This document shows positions 49,401-60,616 of a DNA stretch of 64,000 nt, piece by piece. Position numbers and translations under genes: made by a program. This DNA comes from Geobacter sp. FeAm09 (GTDB lineage: Bacteria > Desulfobacterota > Desulfuromonadia > Geobacterales > Pseudopelobacteraceae). Within the stretch, counting starts at the first letter, position 1; the number at the start of each line of letters is the position of its first letter. The stretch spans positions 816,501 to 880,500 of the forward strand of contig NZ_CP042466.1 in assembly GCF_008330225.1 (NCBI RefSeq). Direction: 5' to 3'. Below the pieces are notes generated by a model. That model was not told where the DNA came from, ran no database searches, and saw nothing but the letters and a program-made list of their open reading frames with translations.

Positions 49401-52169
49401 TGGCGTTGATGGTGCAGGTGCCGGTGGCGGGAAAGGTCAGGGCCCCCCGGTAGTGACGGTGCAGACCCCGGTGGTGGAGGAGGAGAAGGTGACAGTCAGA
49501 CCGGAGGAGGCGGTGGCGTTCAGGGGCGGGGTGGTGCCGAAGTTCTGGTCGCCCGGATTGTTGAAGGTGATGGTCTGGCTCGCCTTGTAGATGAACTGGT
49601 CGCTTGAGCTGGTGACGCTGGTGCCGCCCGCCGTGGTGACGGTGACATCCACGGTGCCGAGCGAGCCGGCCGGCGCGGTGGCCGTGATCTGGGTAGCCGA
49701 GTTGACGGTGATGCCGGTGGCGGCGGTGGTGCCGAACATGACGGAGGTGGCGCCGGTGAGGTTGGTGCCGGTGATGGTGACGCTGGTCCCCCCGGCAGTC
49801 GGGCCGCTCGTCGGCGAGACGGCGGTGACCGTGGGCACCGCCGCATAGGTGAACTGGTCGGCGCTGCTCGTGGCGCTGGTGCCGTTGGGGGTCGTTACCG
49901 TGATATGGACGGCGCCCGCCGACCCGGCCGGCGAGGTGGCGGTGATCTGCGTTGCCGAGTCCACGCTGAAGCTGCCGGCGGCGACGCCGCCGAATCTGAC
50001 CGACGTGGCGCCGGTGAATTTGGTCCCGGTAATGGTGACGGCGGTCCCCCCGGATACCGGGCCGTTGGCGGGGGATATGGCGGTGACGGCCGGCAGGTTG
50101 GGCGGGGTGATGTTGTTGATCACGAGCGTGTTGATGTTGAAATCCAGGGTGCCGCTGGCCGCGGTGATAGTTACCCATTTCACGCCCGCGAAGATGTCGG
50201 ACGCAAGCTCGTCGCCGATATTGTAGGTGTTGGAGAAATTGGGCTCGCTCATCATGTACGAACCGAGCGGCGAAGTTGCCGTCCATTGCCCCTTGTCGGT
50301 CGTGAAGGTGAGGGTGAGCGTCCCCCCGGAATAGGCGTTGTCGTTATTGCCGATGGTGATCGACTGGAAATCGAAGGTCGCCGAGTTTGCAAAGGCAAAT
50401 TTGATCTCGGTGGGGGCCGTCGCGCTCGGATCGGCCGACAGCGCGTCACCGCCATCCCCCCAGACATCTCCAATCAGATTCTGGCTGGACCCCGCCTTGC
50501 TGTCCGATGGCGCCAGGGTGATCTGCAGGGGGGAAACATGCCCGTTCAGGGTGTAGATGATCGGGTTCCCGGTCGTACCGGTGTCGTATCCCGAGATCGT
50601 GCCGTCCGCGAAAGCGGTGCCGCTGGTATTGGTGTCAAAGGTGTAGAGGGCGCTGCCGATGGTGCCGGTGGAGACGGTGACCGTGGCAGCCAGGCTGACC
50701 GTCGTGCTGTTGCTGGTGCTGCCGCTGTCGGTGACATTGACCAGCGTGACGACACGGTCCCCGGTCGTTACCGCCGCGGCGGTGTTTTTGTACGCGGCCT
50801 CGTTGACCAGGGCCGCCATCCCGCTGTTGTCCCGCCCCAGATTCGTCAACGTCACGGTTGCCGTGCCGCCTGAAAGGGATACGGTGTAATTGCCTCCGCT
50901 CCCGATTGTTCCGCTGCCGGCGGTCAGGGGGATAGCGGTGCCGCCGATGGTCAGGTATTCGGTGGCATCGGCCACATTCGTCACGGTAAACGTAGCGCCG
51001 GTAAAGGTCTGGGCCTGCGGAACATTATTGGTGTTTGCCGCCACCGTACCATAAAGATCCGCGCCGGTGGTGCTCCCCTGCACAAAGGTGGGAGTGCCCC
51101 CCGTGGCGGAGAGGGACGGCGCGATGTCCGCCGCTGTAAAGACGATGGTGTCGGCCGTGAAGGTAACGGTGCCCGAACCGCCGGTACGGGCTACCTTGAC
51201 GGAGGTCACCGGACCCCATCCGGACGGGGTGACCGTGTAGGTGGGGGCTCCGCCGCTATAAAGATCGCTATACCCGGGCGTGGCCGAGTAGGTGTACGTC
51301 GTTGCACCATTGGAACCCTGGATGGTGAACGCCGATACGGCACCGCTGTTGGACGCGAAACCGACGTTGAAACTGGATATATTGACCGGTTGGCTGAAGG
51401 TGAACCGGATATAGGTGCCCGAATTGGACGTATCCACGACATAGCCGCTGGAAGCGGATAGCGAGCCGCCGCTGTCCGTGGCAACGGTAACTGTCACGCC
51501 ATCGACCGTTTGCTTGTTATCGCCACTGAAGGAGCTGAAATCGAAGGTGCTCAACACGTGCGGGTAGGCGGTCTGGGCCTTTGCCGTGAATGCGACCGGC
51601 GTATCGATGGCGCCGCTTTGCTGTTCCAGCACCCAGTTCCCGTGGTGGCCGGCCGAGCCGGTGGCATCCACCGAAGCAGCCACAGCCGCCCCGGTTGCCG
51701 TCGCCAGTTTTGCGATGAACCGTTGTCCAAGGGGGCCGCGCGCCACCGAGCAGCCGTACAGCAGGATGTTCCCACCTTTTTGCAACGACCTGCCGATTAT
51801 CTTCATCTGCGGATCATAGCCTTCCAGGCGTTCCGTCGACAAAAGACCGGCCCCCAGGAAAACCATGCCCGGCTCGCCGTGGGAAACGATATGAATGGCC
51901 TTCAGGTCCCGCCTGTCTGCCAGCACTGCGCCGATCTGAGCCATTCCGTCGCCTCCGGCCTTAAGCCGGACAACCTCCAGTCCCGGCCGGACCCCGTCCG
52001 CCAGGACCCGTGCATCCTGAACGGCGGCATCGATGAAGACGATCTCCCGCAGGGCGGCCGTCTTGGGAGCGTTCACGGGATCGATGTCGGCGGCCGTTGC
52101 CGGAAGGGCGAGGCCTAACCCGATCCAGCCGATCAGGAACAGGCGAACCAAAGGTATCCACCAATTCAT
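46468..52169 (-). CDS. Giant secreted DUF4347/IPT/Fn3 protein with dockerin-like C-terminus, frameshifted in this sequence
   Basis: A signal peptide (to about LPATA) starts at 52169 with AGGAGG upstream. It is followed by a DUF4347 domain (REIVFIDAAVQDA, HIVSHGEPGMVFLG, LLYGCSVARG). A beta-rich region comes next, then two IPT/TIG domains (ISPANGPVSGGTAVTITGT and VSPTSGPTAGGTSVTITGT), Ig-like and Fn3 modules, bacterial Ig-like modules and a dockerin-like tail (LDVAPMVSGVSVGDGMVDME). A run of six C (49443-49448) breaks the frame. One added base fuses both halves into about 1900 residues. DUF4347 proteins are often large surface adhesins. It lies directly upstream of the small lipoprotein gene. 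Confidence 0.8.
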
Positions 52170-52288
52170 ACAAAACCTCCTGGTACTGCATTAGTGTAAT
52201 AGGGAACGTGATACCGCGTACCTGAATGCACTGCTGTAGATCGTCGTGATGCCGATTGTGCGCACCGAACGCTTCCATCATCTGTGAA

Positions 52289-52317
52289 ATTATGGTGATA
52301 TGACAGGACAGTGTGAA
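52289..52317 (-). promoter_or_regulatory. Sigma-70 promoter of the giant-protein/lipoprotein operon
   Basis: On the minus strand TTCACA (52312-52317) lies 17 bases from CATAAT (52289-52294), each matching consensus at five of six positions. The leader would be about 113 bases. Confidence 0.55.
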
Positions 52318-52341
52318 TGGTAATAGCATTTTTTTCACATT

Positions 52342-52369
52342 TTGTCTGTCGAGAAAACCAACGTATTAT
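52342..52369 (+). promoter_or_regulatory. Candidate sigma-70 promoter of alr
   Basis: TTGTCT (52342-52347) lies 16 bases from TATTAT (52364-52369). Transcription would start inside the long palindrome just downstream. Confidence 0.5.
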
Positions 52370-52376
52370 GTGGGTA

Positions 52377-52404
52377 AAATTACGGACACTTGTGTCCGTA
52401 ATTT
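52377..52404. promoter_or_regulatory. Perfect 28-base palindrome, possible operator
   Basis: aaattacggacac and gtgtccgtaattt form perfect 13-bp arms around TT, just downstream of the predicted alr -10 box. A related half-site (ccggacattggtgt) follows at about 52406. It could be the binding site of a dimeric regulator or an early RNA hairpin. Confidence 0.55.
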
Positions 52405-52569
52405 CCCGGACATTGGTGTAGAATCGGCACCGGCCGCGGCCGTGCCGGCAGGGGACTGTCCCGCCGGCAACGGCGCCCCCTTTCCCTTTACAGCCAGGGC
52501 CGGACGTGGTAATAACCCCTTCCTGAGACACTGTCTCGCCTTTATTCCGAAACAAGGAGCATCACGGTC

Positions 52570-53709
<1,140 letters not shown>

Positions 53710-53727
53710 AGGACAAAAGCCTGTAGT

Positions 53728-53864
53728 TACCACGGAGGACCATCGGAGGAAAAACAAACAACGAGGCGATTAACCGTCGTTGAATAGAATTAGATTCGAA
53801 TGTGCGGTCGCCTTGCTTTAAGAATCTTGTTTTCCTCCGTGCCCCTCCGTATCCTCCGTGGTGA
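53728..53864. repeat. Variant intergenic inverted repeat (CACGGAGGA type), copy 8
   Basis: ttaccacggaggacc at 53727-53741 is mirrored by tcctccgtggtgag near 53851-53864, with an inner pair cggaggaaaa/ttttcctccg. It is related in layout but not identical to the GCCACAGAG family. It lies between alr and selD (plus strand). Confidence 0.7.
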
Positions 53865-53928
53865 GCTGTTGTTGTGGGCGGGATATTCTTTATGTTGTTA
53901 CATGCATTACAAGGGAGCGATTGACCAC

Positions 53929-54957
53929 ATGATCAAGCTGACGCAACTGGTAAAAGCCGCCGGTTGAGCCGCGAAACTGGGCCCTGCGGGCCTGGCGAAA
54001 GCCCTGGACGGGCTTTGGGAGTACCGCGACGAAAACCTGCTTGTAGGCCCCGAGACCTCCGACGACGCCGGGGTCTACCGGATAGCGCCGGAGTGCGCCC
54101 TGGTGGAGACGGCCGATATCATCACCCCACCGGTGGACGATCCCTTCACCTTCGGCCGTGTCGCCGCCACCAATGCCATCTCCGATGTCTATGCCATGGG
54201 CGCCCGCCCGGTGACCGCCATGAACCTGGTGTTCTTCCCGGCCTGTTCCCTGCCGGGCGAGATCCTGGGCGAGATCCTGGCCGGGGGTAACAGCGTGCTG
54301 AAAGAGGCCGGGGTCTGTCTGGTGGGCGGGCATACGGTGGAGGACGACGAGTTGAAGTACGGCCTCTCCGTGACCGGCCTGGTGGACCCCGCCGCCATCA
54401 TCCGCAACTCCACCGCCCGGCCGGGGGACCAACTGGTCCTGACCAAGCCCCTGGGCACCGGCATCATCTCCACCGCCGTCAAGGGGGAAATGGCCCCGGA
54501 GGTGGCGGTGGCCGCGGCCTCTGCCTGGATGACCACCTCCAACCGGGCGGGCGCCGAGCTGATGCGGGAATGCAACGCCTCCGCCGCCACCGACGTGACC
54601 GGTTTCGGCCTGATCGGCCATTGCAGCGAGATGGCCCGCGGGGCCGGGGTGACCATCCGCCTGCGGCTCGACGCCATCTCCCTCATGTCCGGCGTGACCG
54701 GGCTGGTGGGCGACGGCATGGTGCCGGCCGGCTGCTACCGCAACCGGGATCATTACGCCCCCCTGGTGAGCGGCCGGGACACCCGCGACGAGGCCTTGCT
54801 GCCGCTCTTCGATCCCCAGACCTCCGGCGGGCTCCTCATCGCCCTGAGCCATGAAGATGCGGCACGGTTCCTGGCCCAGGCCGGAGAACGCGGCATCTTT
54901 GCCCGCCAGGTAGGCGAGGTGCTTCCCCGGCAATCCCACCCCATCGAGATGAACTGA
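53929..54957 (+). CDS. selD: Selenophosphate synthetase SelD containing selenocysteine
   Basis: Encodes 342 residues if the in-frame TGA at 53965-53967 (codon 13) is read as selenocysteine. The start is the ATG at 53929 after GGGAG. SelD makes selenophosphate from selenide and ATP, and the catalytic residue before the AAKLG segment is Cys or Sec in the family. Here it is Sec: KAAG-U-AAKLG. Downstream the [34 protein letters not shown] and [13 protein letters not shown] motifs are complete. Naive gene calling would start at 54103 and lose the active site. It overlaps the ASKHA gene (TGATG). Confidence 0.93.
53965..53995 (+). promoter_or_regulatory. Selenocysteine codon with SECIS-like hairpin
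   Basis: Nine bases after the TGA, ctgggccc (53977-53984) and gggcctgg (53988-53995) form an 8-bp stem with two G-T pairs around a TGC loop. This placement fits a bacterial SECIS element recognised by SelB. Confidence 0.65.
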
Positions 54958-56198
54958 TGGCCGGCTACGCCCTGGCCATGGATCTGGGGACCACCACCCT
55001 GGCCGTTTCGCTTGTTGATCGCGCCGTCGGCAAGCGGCTGGCCATGACCGGCGGCATGAACCCCCAGCGCCGCTTCGGGGCCGACGTGGTGTCGCGCCTG
55101 GACGCTGCCGTGCACTCCGACGGGGCGTTGCAGGAGATGGCCGCCCTGATCCGCGCCGAACTGCGGCGCCTGGCCCACGAGCTGTGCGCGGAGTGCGGCG
55201 TCCCGTGGAGTGGGGTCAGGCAGGTCGCCATCGCCGGGAACCCGGCCATGCAGCACCTGCTGTTGGGGCTGCCGGTGAAGACCCTGGCCTTTCCCCCCTA
55301 CCGCCCCCTGTTCAGCGGCGGCAGGCAGGTGACGACGGCGGAGTTGGGGTGGGAGGGCGCGGCCCCGGTGTATCTCTTTCCCATGCCGGGCGGCTTCGTG
55401 GGGGGGGATACGATCGCCTTCCTCTACGGCGCCCAACCGGGAGAGGCCACCCTCTGTCTGGACCTGGGGACCAACGGCGAGATGGCCCTGACCGCGGGCG
55501 ACACCATCTGGGCAACCTCGGCCGCCGCCGGGCCGGCTTTCGAGGGGGGCAACCTCTCCTGCGGCATGGCCGCCCTGCCGGGGGCCATCACTGCCATCCG
55601 CATCGAAGGGGAGCGGGTCAGGATCGCTACCCTGGGCAACCGGGAGCCGGTGGGCATCTGCGGTTCGGCCGCCATCGAATTGGTCACGGAACTGCTGGGC
55701 CACGGGATTCTGGAAGCGGGGGGGCGGCTGCGTACCAGCGTCGAGATCCCCTCGAACCTGGGGCAGCGGGTGGTCGAACAGGAGGGGGAGAGCGCCTTTG
55801 TCATCCACCGGGACGCCCGGGGAGCACTGTTCCTCACCCAGGGAGACGTCCGCCAGATCCAGTTGGCCAAGGGTGCCATCCGGGCCGGCATGGAGGTGCT
55901 GGCCGAGTGCGCCGGCATACCTTTGCCGGGCCTGCGCGAGGTGCTCCTGACCGGTTCCTTCGGTGCCGTTTTACGTCCCTCGTGGCTTAAAACCATTGGA
56001 ATTTTCGACGAAGGCATGGTACAAAAATCGAGATTTACCCCCGAAGGGGCGCTGGTCGGCGTGGAACGGGCCCTGGCGGCGAGCGACGGTTTCGAATCCG
56101 TGGAACGGCTCGGCAAACGGTGCCGGGTGGTGCCGCTCTCGGGCACGCCGCTGTTCGAGAGCATGTTCATGCGGCATATAGATTTCCCGCAGCCGTAA
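54957..56198 (+). CDS. ASKHA-domain protein (RACo C-terminal/DUF4445 type)
   Basis: Encodes 413 residues. Two ASKHA ATPase-like halves are visible: [15 protein letters not shown] and [17 protein letters not shown], with [13 protein letters not shown] and [11 protein letters not shown]. The fold matches the ATPase part of corrinoid-protein reactivases (RACo, RamA-like), but the usual N-terminal 2Fe-2S ferredoxin domain is missing. No corrinoid protein or methyltransferase is nearby. It overlaps selD by one base and may be translationally coupled to it. The substrate is unknown. Confidence 0.75.
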   Translation: MAGYALAMDLGTTTLAVSLVDRAVGKRLAMTGGMNPQRRFGADVVSRLDAAVHSDGALQEMAALIRAELRRLAHELCAECGVPWSGVRQVAIAGNPAMQHLLLGLPVKTLAFPPYRPLFSGGRQVTTAELGWEGAAPVYLFPMPGGFVGGDTIAFLYGAQPGEATLCLDLGTNGEMALTAGDTIWATSAAAGPAFEGGNLSCGMAALPGAITAIRIEGERVRIATLGNREPVGICGSAAIELVTELLGHGILEAGGRLRTSVEIPSNLGQRVVEQEGESAFVIHRDARGALFLTQGDVRQIQLAKGAIRAGMEVLAECAGIPLPGLREVLLTGSFGAVLRPSWLKTIGIFDEGMVQKSRFTPEGALVGVERALAASDGFESVERLGKRCRVVPLSGTPLFESMFMRHIDFPQP

Positions 56199-56222
56199 GC
56201 ACAAACAAGATAAAACCGTAAA

Positions 56223-56325
56223 TTCTGCCACAGAGACACAGAGACTCAGAGAAAACCAAGATTTTTGTCCTAAACCGTTTTGGCTTTTGACGTTCTCCGT
56301 GTCTCTGTGTCTCTGTGGCAGGTGT
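56223..56325. repeat. Intergenic GCCACAGAGACAC-type inverted repeat, copy 9
   Basis: attctgccacagagacaca at 56222-56240 is mirrored by gtgtctctgtggcaggt ending near 56325. It is a short-spacer copy between the ASKHA gene and purH (plus strand). Confidence 0.88.
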
Positions 56326-56379
56326 AAGTTGTTGAGGTTTTCCGATTACCAATTTGAGATAGAGAAGGAGCAGTTACCA

Positions 56380-57936
56380 ATGGCCAAGATCACCAGGGCG
56401 CTTATCAGCGTTTCCGACAAGACCGGCATCATCGAATTTTCCAGGCAACTGGCCGAGTACGGGGTGGAGATCCTCTCCACCGGCGGCACGGCCAAGCTGC
56501 TGCGCGAGGCGGGGCTGACCGTCAAGGACGTGTCCGAGTTCACCGGCTTCCCCGAGATGCTGGATGGCCGGGTCAAGACCCTGCATCCCAAGGTACACGG
56601 CGGCCTGCTCGGCATGCGCAGTAATCCGGCCCACGTGGCCAAGATGAAGGAACACGGCATCGAGAACATCGACATGGTGGTCGTCAACCTGTATCCCTTC
56701 GAGGCCACCGTGGCCAAACCGGGGTGCCTGCTGGAGGACGCCATCGAGAATATCGACATCGGCGGCCCCACCATGCTCCGCTCGGCCGCCAAGAACTACC
56801 CGGACGTGACCGTGATCGTGGACTGCACCGATTACGCCACGGTCCTGGAGGAGATGAAGGAGTCCAAGGGGGCCGTCTCCGCCGCCACCAACTACGGCCT
56901 GGCGGTGAAGGTCTTCCAGCACACCGCCGCCTACGACGGCGCCATCTCCAATTACCTGGGAGCGCGTCTCGGGGAGGAGCCCCAGGAGTATCCGGCCACC
57001 TTCACCATCCAGGTCAAGAAGGCCCAGGACCTGCGCTACGGCGAGAACCCCCAGCAGTCGGCCGCCTTCTACGTGGAGAAGGACATCGCCGAGCCGTGCG
57101 TCTCCAACGCCGTGCAGTTGCAGGGCAAGGAGCTTTCCTTCAACAACATCATCGACCTGGATGCCGCCATCGAGACGGTCAAGGAATTCGAGCAGAGCGC
57201 GGCGGTCATCATCAAACACACCAACCCCTGTGGCGTGGCCCTGTCCGCTACGCCGCTGAGCGCCTACCTCAAGGCACGGGAATGCGATCCGGTTTCGGCC
57301 TATGGCGGCATCGTCGGCTTCAACCGCCAGGTGGACGCGGACATCGCCCGGGAGCTGGCCTCCACCTTCCTGGAAGCGGTCATCGCCCCCGGCTACAGCG
57401 ACGAAGCCCTGGAGATCTTCAAGGCCAAGAAGAACGTGCGGGTGATGCAGGTGCCGCTTCTGGGAGAGTACGAGCCCCGGGGGTACGACCTGAAGAAGGT
57501 TGTGGGGGGCCTGCTGGTCCAGGGACGCGACCGGGGCATGGTGCGGGCGGCCGACTGCCGCGTGGTGACCGAGCGCACCCCGACCGCCTCGGAATATGCT
57601 TCCCTCGATTTTGCCTGGCGGGTGTGCAAGCACGTCAAGTCCAACGCCATCGTCTTTACCAACCGGGACCAGACCGTGGGGATCGGGGCCGGCCAGATGT
57701 CCCGGGTAGATTCCTCCAAGATCGCCGTGCAGAAGGCCCTGCTGCCCACCCAAGGGACGGTGCTGGCGTCCGACGCCTTCTTCCCGTTCCGGGACGGGGT
57801 GGACGCCGCCGTCGAGGCCGGGGTCACGGCCGTCATCCAGCCGGGGGGGAGCGTGCGGGACGAAGAGGTCATCAAAGCAGCCAACGAGCATGGCATCGCC
57901 ATGGTGTTCACCGGCATGCGGCACTTCAGGCATTAA
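56380..57936 (+). CDS. purH: Bifunctional AICAR transformylase/IMP cyclohydrolase
   Basis: Encodes 518 residues. It performs the last two steps of IMP synthesis. The start at 56380 ([20 protein letters not shown]) follows AGAAGGAG. A longer frame from 56287 reads through the repeat. The cyclohydrolase half has [13 protein letters not shown] and [14 protein letters not shown]. The transformylase half has [24 protein letters not shown] and [12 protein letters not shown]. It is followed by purD and purE. Confidence 0.97.
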   Translation: MAKITRALISVSDKTGIIEFSRQLAEYGVEILSTGGTAKLLREAGLTVKDVSEFTGFPEMLDGRVKTLHPKVHGGLLGMRSNPAHVAKMKEHGIENIDMVVVNLYPFEATVAKPGCLLEDAIENIDIGGPTMLRSAAKNYPDVTVIVDCTDYATVLEEMKESKGAVSAATNYGLAVKVFQHTAAYDGAISNYLGARLGEEPQEYPATFTIQVKKAQDLRYGENPQQSAAFYVEKDIAEPCVSNAVQLQGKELSFNNIIDLDAAIETVKEFEQSAAVIIKHTNPCGVALSATPLSAYLKARECDPVSAYGGIVGFNRQVDADIARELASTFLEAVIAPGYSDEALEIFKAKKNVRVMQVPLLGEYEPRGYDLKKVVGGLLVQGRDRGMVRAADCRVVTERTPTASEYASLDFAWRVCKHVKSNAIVFTNRDQTVGIGAGQMSRVDSSKIAVQKALLPTQGTVLASDAFFPFRDGVDAAVEAGVTAVIQPGGSVRDEEVIKAANEHGIAMVFTGMRHFRH

Positions 57937-57950
57937 AGCAAAAACGGGAA

Positions 57951-58093
57951 ACCCGCCACAGAGACACGGAGACACAGAGAAAACCAAGGGGCAATTCAGG
58001 GGTAAAGCAGTTTAGCAGCATTTTGTCCGGTTATCCCTGCTGATTATTTTCTGTTTTTGAATTTCTCCGTGTCTCTGTGTCTCTGTGGCAGAA
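57951..58093. repeat. Intergenic GCCACAGAGACAC-type inverted repeat, copy 10
   Basis: aacccgccacagagacacgg at 57950-57969 is mirrored by gtgtctctgtggcagaa ending near 58093. It lies between purH and purD (plus strand). Confidence 0.88.
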
Positions 58094-58123
58094 TTTAATT
58101 TTTGGATTAAGAGGGACAACGAT

Positions 58124-59397
58124 ATGAAAGTTCTAGTAATCGGCGGCGGCGGCCGGGAACATGCGTTGGTGTGGAAGATCGCCCAGTCGCCCCTGGTGAC
58201 GAAGGTCTTCTGCGCCCCCGGCAATCCGGGAATCAATGACCTGGCCGAGAACGTCCCCCTCCGGGTGGACGAACTGGACAAGCTGCTCGCCTTTGCCCGG
58301 GGCGAGGGGATCGATCTCACGGTGGTGGGACCGGAGCAGCCGCTCTCCCTGGGTATCGTGGACCTGTTCGAGGAACATGGCCTCAAGGTTTTCGGCCCTC
58401 GGAAGAATGCCGCCATCATCGAGGCCAGCAAGGCGTTCTCCAAGGACCTGATGCAGAAGTACGGCGTTCCCACCGCAGCCTACGGCGTCTTTACCGACGT
58501 GGAGGAGGCCGAGGCGTTCATCGACAAAACCGGGGTGCCGATCGTGGTCAAGGCCGACGGCCTGGCCGCCGGCAAGGGGGTCATCATCGCCCAGACCCGT
58601 GACGAGGCGGTGGCGGCCGTGAGGGACATGCTGAGCGGCAACGCCTTCGGCAGCGCCGGTTCCCGGGTGGTCATCGAGGAATTCCTCACCGGGGAGGAAG
58701 CCTCCTTCCTGGCGATCACCGACGGCAAAAACATCATCCCCCTGGCCAGCGCCCAAGACCACAAGGCGGTCTTCGACGGCGACCAGGGGCCCAATACCGG
58801 GGGTATGGGGGCCTATTCCCCGGCGCCGGTGGTAACCCCGGCGGTGCACGATGCAGCCATGGCCGAGGTGCTCCGCCGGACCGTGGACGGCATGGCGGCC
58901 GAGGGGAGGCCCTATCGCGGCGTGCTGTACGCGGGGCTGATGGTCAAGGACGGCCGGGTCAAGACCCTGGAGTTCAACGCCCGTTTCGGGGACCCGGAGT
59001 GCCAGCCGCTCCTGATGCGCATGAAGTCCGACATCGTGCCGGTTCTCATGGCCGTGGCCGAAGGGAACCTGGAGGGACGCACCATCGAATGGCACGACAA
59101 GGCGGCGGTCTGCGTGGTCATGGCCAGCGGGGGCTATCCGGGCGACTACCGCAAAGGGGATGTGATCAGCGGTCTGGACAAGGCGGCCGAATTGGAGGAC
59201 GTGTTTGTCTTCCATGCCGGCACCGCCATCAAGGACGGCGCGTGCGTCACCAGCGGCGGCCGGGTCCTGGGCGTCACCGCCCTGGGGTCAACGGTGCAGC
59301 AGGCCATCGAACGGGCCTACCGGGGGTGGGGCGCATCACCTGGCAGGGGGTGCAGTACCGCACCGACATCGGCAAGAAGGCGCTCGACCGCGGGTAA
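58124..59397 (+). CDS. purD: Phosphoribosylamine-glycine ligase PurD, frameshifted in this sequence
   Basis: PurD makes GAR in purine synthesis. The ATG at 58124 has GAGGGA. The ATP-grasp core is intact: VLVIGGGGREHALVWKI, VVKADGLAAGKGVIIAQT, QDHKAVFDGDQGPNTGGMGA and FNARFGDPECQPL. Near the C-terminus a run of five G (59322-59326) breaks the frame. One added base gives RGVGRITWQGVQYRTDIGK and a stop at 59395-59397 (about 424 residues). As read, the frame runs on to 59536. A base-calling error is likely. Confidence 0.92.
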
Positions 59398-59411
59398 GGT
59401 CAATACAGTCA

Positions 59412-59497
59412 TTTGCCATGGAGCCACAGAGGCACGGAGAAAACCGAGAATGCATTTAGCTTTTGAAGTTCTCCGGGTCTCTGTGGCTCTGTGGCAG
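59412..59497. repeat. Intergenic GCCACAGAGACAC-type inverted repeat, copy 11
   Basis: ttgccatggagccacagagg at 59413-59432 is mirrored by ctctgtggctctgtggcaga near 59478-59497. It is the shortest copy, between purD and purE (plus strand). Confidence 0.8.
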
Positions 59498-59540
59498 AAG
59501 TTTTATTTTTTTGTGGCAGAAATAAATAAGGAGTGAAGTT

Positions 59541-60062
59541 ATGCAAGTAACGGAACATTCACCGAAAGTCCTGCTCATGATGGGAAGCGATTCCGACCTG
59601 CCGGTCATGCAGGAGGCCTGCGAGGTGCTCCGGAAATTCGGCATTCCCCATGAGATGCATATCGCCTCGGCCCACCGCTCCCCCGCCAAGGCCATGGCCC
59701 TGGCTTCGGAAGCGGCCGGCCGGGGCATCAGGGCGATCATCGCCGGAGCCGGGATGGCCGCCCACCTGGCCGGGGTGGTGGCAGCCAAGACCACCCTGCC
59801 GGTGATCGGGGTGCCCATGCCGGGTGGGGCGCTGAACGGCGTGGATGCCCTCTACTCCACGGTGCAGATGCCGGGGGGGATCCCGGTGGCCACCATGGCC
59901 ATCGGCAAGGCCGGGGCCAAGAATGCCGGGCTGTTCGTCGTCCAGATGCTGGCCCTGAACGATGAAGGGCTCGCCGGGGCGTTGAAGGAGTACCGTCGCG
60001 AGATGGAGGACGAGGTGGAGCGCAAGGACGCCGCTCTGCAGACGGCCGGCCGCGAGGCCTGA
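59541..60062 (+). CDS. purE: N5-carboxyaminoimidazole ribonucleotide mutase
   Basis: Encodes 173 residues. It is a class I PurE, which converts N5-CAIR to [30 protein letters not shown] and [17 protein letters not shown] line the active site. The [19 protein letters not shown] loop is conserved. AGGAG lies upstream. It is the last of the three purine genes here. Confidence 0.96.
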   Translation: MQVTEHSPKVLLMMGSDSDLPVMQEACEVLRKFGIPHEMHIASAHRSPAKAMALASEAAGRGIRAIIAGAGMAAHLAGVVAAKTTLPVIGVPMPGGALNGVDALYSTVQMPGGIPVATMAIGKAGAKNAGLFVVQMLALNDEGLAGALKEYRREMEDEVERKDAALQTAGREA

Positions 60063-60079
60063 GCCGGAGGGGTTTTTGC

Positions 60080-60106
60080 TTGACATCCATTTTCGCCCTG
60101 TAGTAG
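60080..60106 (+). promoter_or_regulatory. Candidate promoter of the cytochrome c7 gene
   Basis: A perfect TTGACA (60080-60085) is followed by weak -10 options (TAGTAG 15 bases on, TAGTTT 18 bases on). The cytochrome ATG is about 40 bases further. Confidence 0.4.
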
Positions 60107-60146
60107 TTTTGTCCGGTTTTTTACCATTTCCCCAAGGAGGAATACG

Positions 60147-60410
60147 ATGAAAAAAGCTGTTATTGCGCTGTTTGCCCTGGTTGCGTTCGCTGGCACCGCC
60201 TTTGCCGCTCCTGAAGTCATCGAGATGAAAAAAGGGGTGAAGTTCGGCCACAAGGCCCATGTTGCCGCTGTGGGCAACTGCAAGAAGTGCCACGAAACGA
60301 AACCGGGCAAGATCGAAGGCTTCGGCAAGGACTGGGCTCACAAGAACTGTAAAGGGTGCCACGCCGAAGGCAAAAAAGGCCCCACGAGCTGCAAAGAGTG
60401 CCACAAGTAA
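60147..60410 (+). CDS. Triheme cytochrome c7, PpcA family
   Basis: Encodes 87 residues. A signal peptide (cleavage after AFA) is followed by a ~67-residue lysine-rich mature protein with three CxxCH heme sites (CKKCH, CKGCH, CKECH). Additional His residues (FGHKAHVAAVG, DWAHKNC) can supply the distal heme ligands. PpcA-type cytochromes are abundant periplasmic electron carriers that link the inner membrane to outer-membrane conduits in Geobacter. AAGGAGG lies upstream of the ATG. It has its own terminator. Cytochrome maturation genes follow. Confidence 0.95.
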   Translation: MKKAVIALFALVAFAGTAFAAPEVIEMKKGVKFGHKAHVAAVGNCKKCHETKPGKIEGFGKDWAHKNCKGCHAEGKKGPTSCKECHK

Positions 60411-60443
60411 TTATCGGGATTGTATAGTTTTAACGTAGCCTTG

Positions 60444-60482
60444 AGAGGGATAACACTAGCCTGTTGTTATCCCTCTTTTTTT
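60444..60482 (+). terminator. Intrinsic terminator after cytochrome c7
   Basis: A 12-bp perfect stem (60444-60455 with 60465-60476) is followed by a T run through 60482. The stretch to resB (60483-60616) shows no gene. Confidence 0.9.
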
Positions 60483-60616
60483 GTGGCGAGTGGTGTAAAT
60501 CGGAACGATTCCGAAAAAAAAGAGTACATTTTTTGTCGTTCTTGCGCTAAAGTTACCTGCATCAGAGCCTGCCGCCCGGGGCGGCGGGCCGTCGACACCA
60601 TGATCGGGAGAGACCA

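Noticed and set aside
51961-52338. 125-codon minus-strand frame starting upstream of the giant gene
   Set aside because: It begins near the predicted promoter, crosses the leader and runs out of frame through the DUF4347 gene, whose own frame has a signal peptide and Shine-Dalgarno sequence.
53965-53967. In-frame stop making selD a pseudogene
   Set aside because: The TGA is at the known Sec/Cys catalytic position, with a SECIS-like hairpin and an otherwise intact frame.
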